A stretch of DNA of 64,000 bases, from NCBI RefSeq assembly GCF_003437535.1, contig NZ_QSQT01000009.1:1-64000 (forward strand). The letters are read 5' to 3'. The translations under genes were made by a program, and so were the position numbers. This document shows, piece after piece, positions 63,036 through 64,000 of this stretch. The DNA comes from Phocaeicola plebeius. Its GTDB lineage: Bacteria; Bacteroidota; Bacteroidia; Bacteroidales; Bacteroidaceae. The notes beneath the pieces are model-generated. The model saw only the letters and a list, made by a program, of their open reading frames with translations. It did not search any database and was not told where the DNA came from. How positions within the stretch are numbered: the first letter of the stretch is position 1; the number at the start of each line of letters is the position of its first letter.

Positions 63036-64000
63036 ATGAATTTTATGAAGGACTTTAGAATATTCTCATGTCTTTTGATATGGATATGTGCGTGTACTTT
63101 ATATGCGAAGGATTTGCCTCGTGAGGAACTTTTAATAAATTCATGTTGGAAATACTCCAAAGGAGATCATGAGCATGCAGAACAAGAAGATTTTGATGAT
63201 ACTTCTTGGGAGAATGTAGGACTTCCTCATTCTTTCAGTATCCCTTATTTTATGTCGAAAGACTTTTATGTTGGCTATGGATGGTATAGGAAACAGATCC
63301 AGTTAAGTGCGGCAGATTTGAAGAGGAAACTTTTTCTGGAGTTTGACGGGGTGTTTCAGGAAGCTGAGGTTTTTGTCAATGGAAGAATGGCAGGGAAACA
63401 TGTGGGAGGATATACGGGGTTTTCTGTAGATATTTCTCCATGGATAAAAAAGGGAAAGAACCTGATAGCTGTAAGAGTGAACAATTTATGGAAACCGGAT
63501 GTGGCTCCGAGAGCTGGGGAGCATGTGTTTAGTGGAGGTATTTATAGAAATGTGCGTCTGGTGAAAAAAGGATATTGCTATATTTCCTGGTATGGTATGT
63601 TTATCACAACTCCTGATTTGGCAGAACAGCAAGGACGTTATTCAAGAGTAAAGATTGAAACGGAAATATGCAATGAGAGTAATAAGAGTGGAATTTATCG
63701 TTTGCAAACTAGGATTCTGGATTGTAATGGAAAGAATGTAGCCACAGTAGAGACTACGGAAACGGTGGCTGCCGGTGGAAAGAAAATATTTATGCAGTTG
63801 ACTAAACCGGTTGATTATCCGGCTTTATGGAGCCCGCAGCATCCGAATTTATATACAGCTGTAAGTTTGGTATATCACAATGATAGATTGATTGATTCTT
63901 TGGAAACTTCTTTTGGCTTTCGCTGGTTTGAATGGACGGCTGATAAAGGATTTTTCTTGAATGGACATCATTTTTATATTAGAGGAGCCAATGTACATCA
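63036..64000 (+). CDS. glycoside hydrolase family 2 enzyme (5' part only)
   Basis: Starts at ATG 63036 (or 63045), 28 bases after the previous gene, and runs off the window end (about 321 codons seen). Signal peptide about residues 1-24. The GH2 sugar-binding domain is clear: ENVGLPHSFS near 59, YGWYRKQI, FDGVFQEAEVFVNGRMAGKHVGGYTGFSVDI near 108-138, and NLWKPDVAPRAGEHVFSGGIYRNV near 153-176. The immunoglobulin-like middle domain follows, and FFLNGHHFYIRGANVH opens the barrel domain. The catalytic Glu residues lie beyond the window. GH2 includes beta-galactosidases, glucuronidases and mannosidases; which one cannot be told. Confidence 0.9.
   Translation, partial: MNFMKDFRIFSCLLIWICACTLYAKDLPREELLINSCWKYSKGDHEHAEQEDFDDTSWENVGLPHSFSIPYFMSKDFYVGYGWYRKQIQLSAADLKRKLFLEFDGVFQEAEVFVNGRMAGKHVGGYTGFSVDISPWIKKGKNLIAVRVNNLWKPDVAPRAGEHVFSGGIYRNVRLVKKGYCYISWYGMFITTPDLAEQQGRYSRVKIETEICNESNKSGIYRLQTRILDCNGKNVATVETTETVAAGGKKIFMQLTKPVDYPALWSPQHPNLYTAVSLVYHNDRLIDSLETSFGFRWFEWTADKGFFLNGHHFYIRGANVH

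Overview
The window is chromosomal DNA from a gut Bacteroidales bacterium, most likely Bacteroides or Phocaeicola. The signs are SusC/SusD pairs with a hybrid two-component regulator, promoters of the Bacteroides type (TAnnTTTG at -7, TTTG near -33), a tmRNA tag ending in NENYALAA, a stand-alone IMP cyclohydrolase with a separate AICAR transformylase, GldH, and weak ribosome binding sites. The species cannot be fixed from the sequence alone.

Layout. 1-4.7 kb: a phospholipase D-type lipid synthase, holB, a RicT/PSP1 protein and gldH, rightward. 4.7-11.1 kb: a leftward cell-shape operon, purH (cyclohydrolase part)-mreB-mreC-mreD-mrdA-rodA, which runs into the end of gldH. 11.3-15.6 kb: a Pho4-type phosphate transporter, a carbonic anhydrase and the AICAR transformylase. 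15.7-16.1 kb: ssrA (tmRNA).

16.1-25.2 kb is a foreign island of about 9.1 kb inserted in the 3' end of ssrA and bounded by a 23-bp direct repeat (16092-16114 and 25177-25199). It has a tyrosine recombinase, a Sak4-like RecA-core ATPase, a DUF3871 protein, a VapE-type helicase/primase protein and a small HTH protein, but no visible relaxase or virion genes. This gene set resembles a phage satellite. In its centre are about 1 kb of non-coding DNA with several strong inverted repeats, and then a tightly overlapping five-gene cargo operon: two tiny membrane proteins, a WG-repeat protein, a retropepsin-like aspartic protease and a membrane-anchored protein. The cargo follows a leader with alternative pairing. 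I consider this the best candidate for an undescribed system in the window.

25.6-37.2 kb: housekeeping genes. Leftward run rel/spoT, mltD-like, DUF5683, parB, parA; rightward surE-lpxB; leftward cdsA, ftsH, rsfS. 37.4-45 kb: two identical tRNA-Gln genes, an OmpA-family protein, a radical SAM protein, a flavodiiron protein, an MscS channel, a Sua5/YrdC protein, a PIF1-like helicase with TPRs, and a 30-codon small gene. 45.5-49.1 kb: a MATE exporter, a Crp-family regulator and an acyltransferase. 49.4-64 kb: a polysaccharide utilisation locus with a hybrid two-component sensor, SusC, SusD, a surface lipoprotein, a 1142-residue protein of unrecognised family, and a GH2 enzyme cut by the window end.

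Three intergenic regions (49-109, 25392-25469, 46975-47049) carry short palindromes repeated at exactly 21 or 22 bp. They differ in sequence but share one design, and no coding feature explains them.
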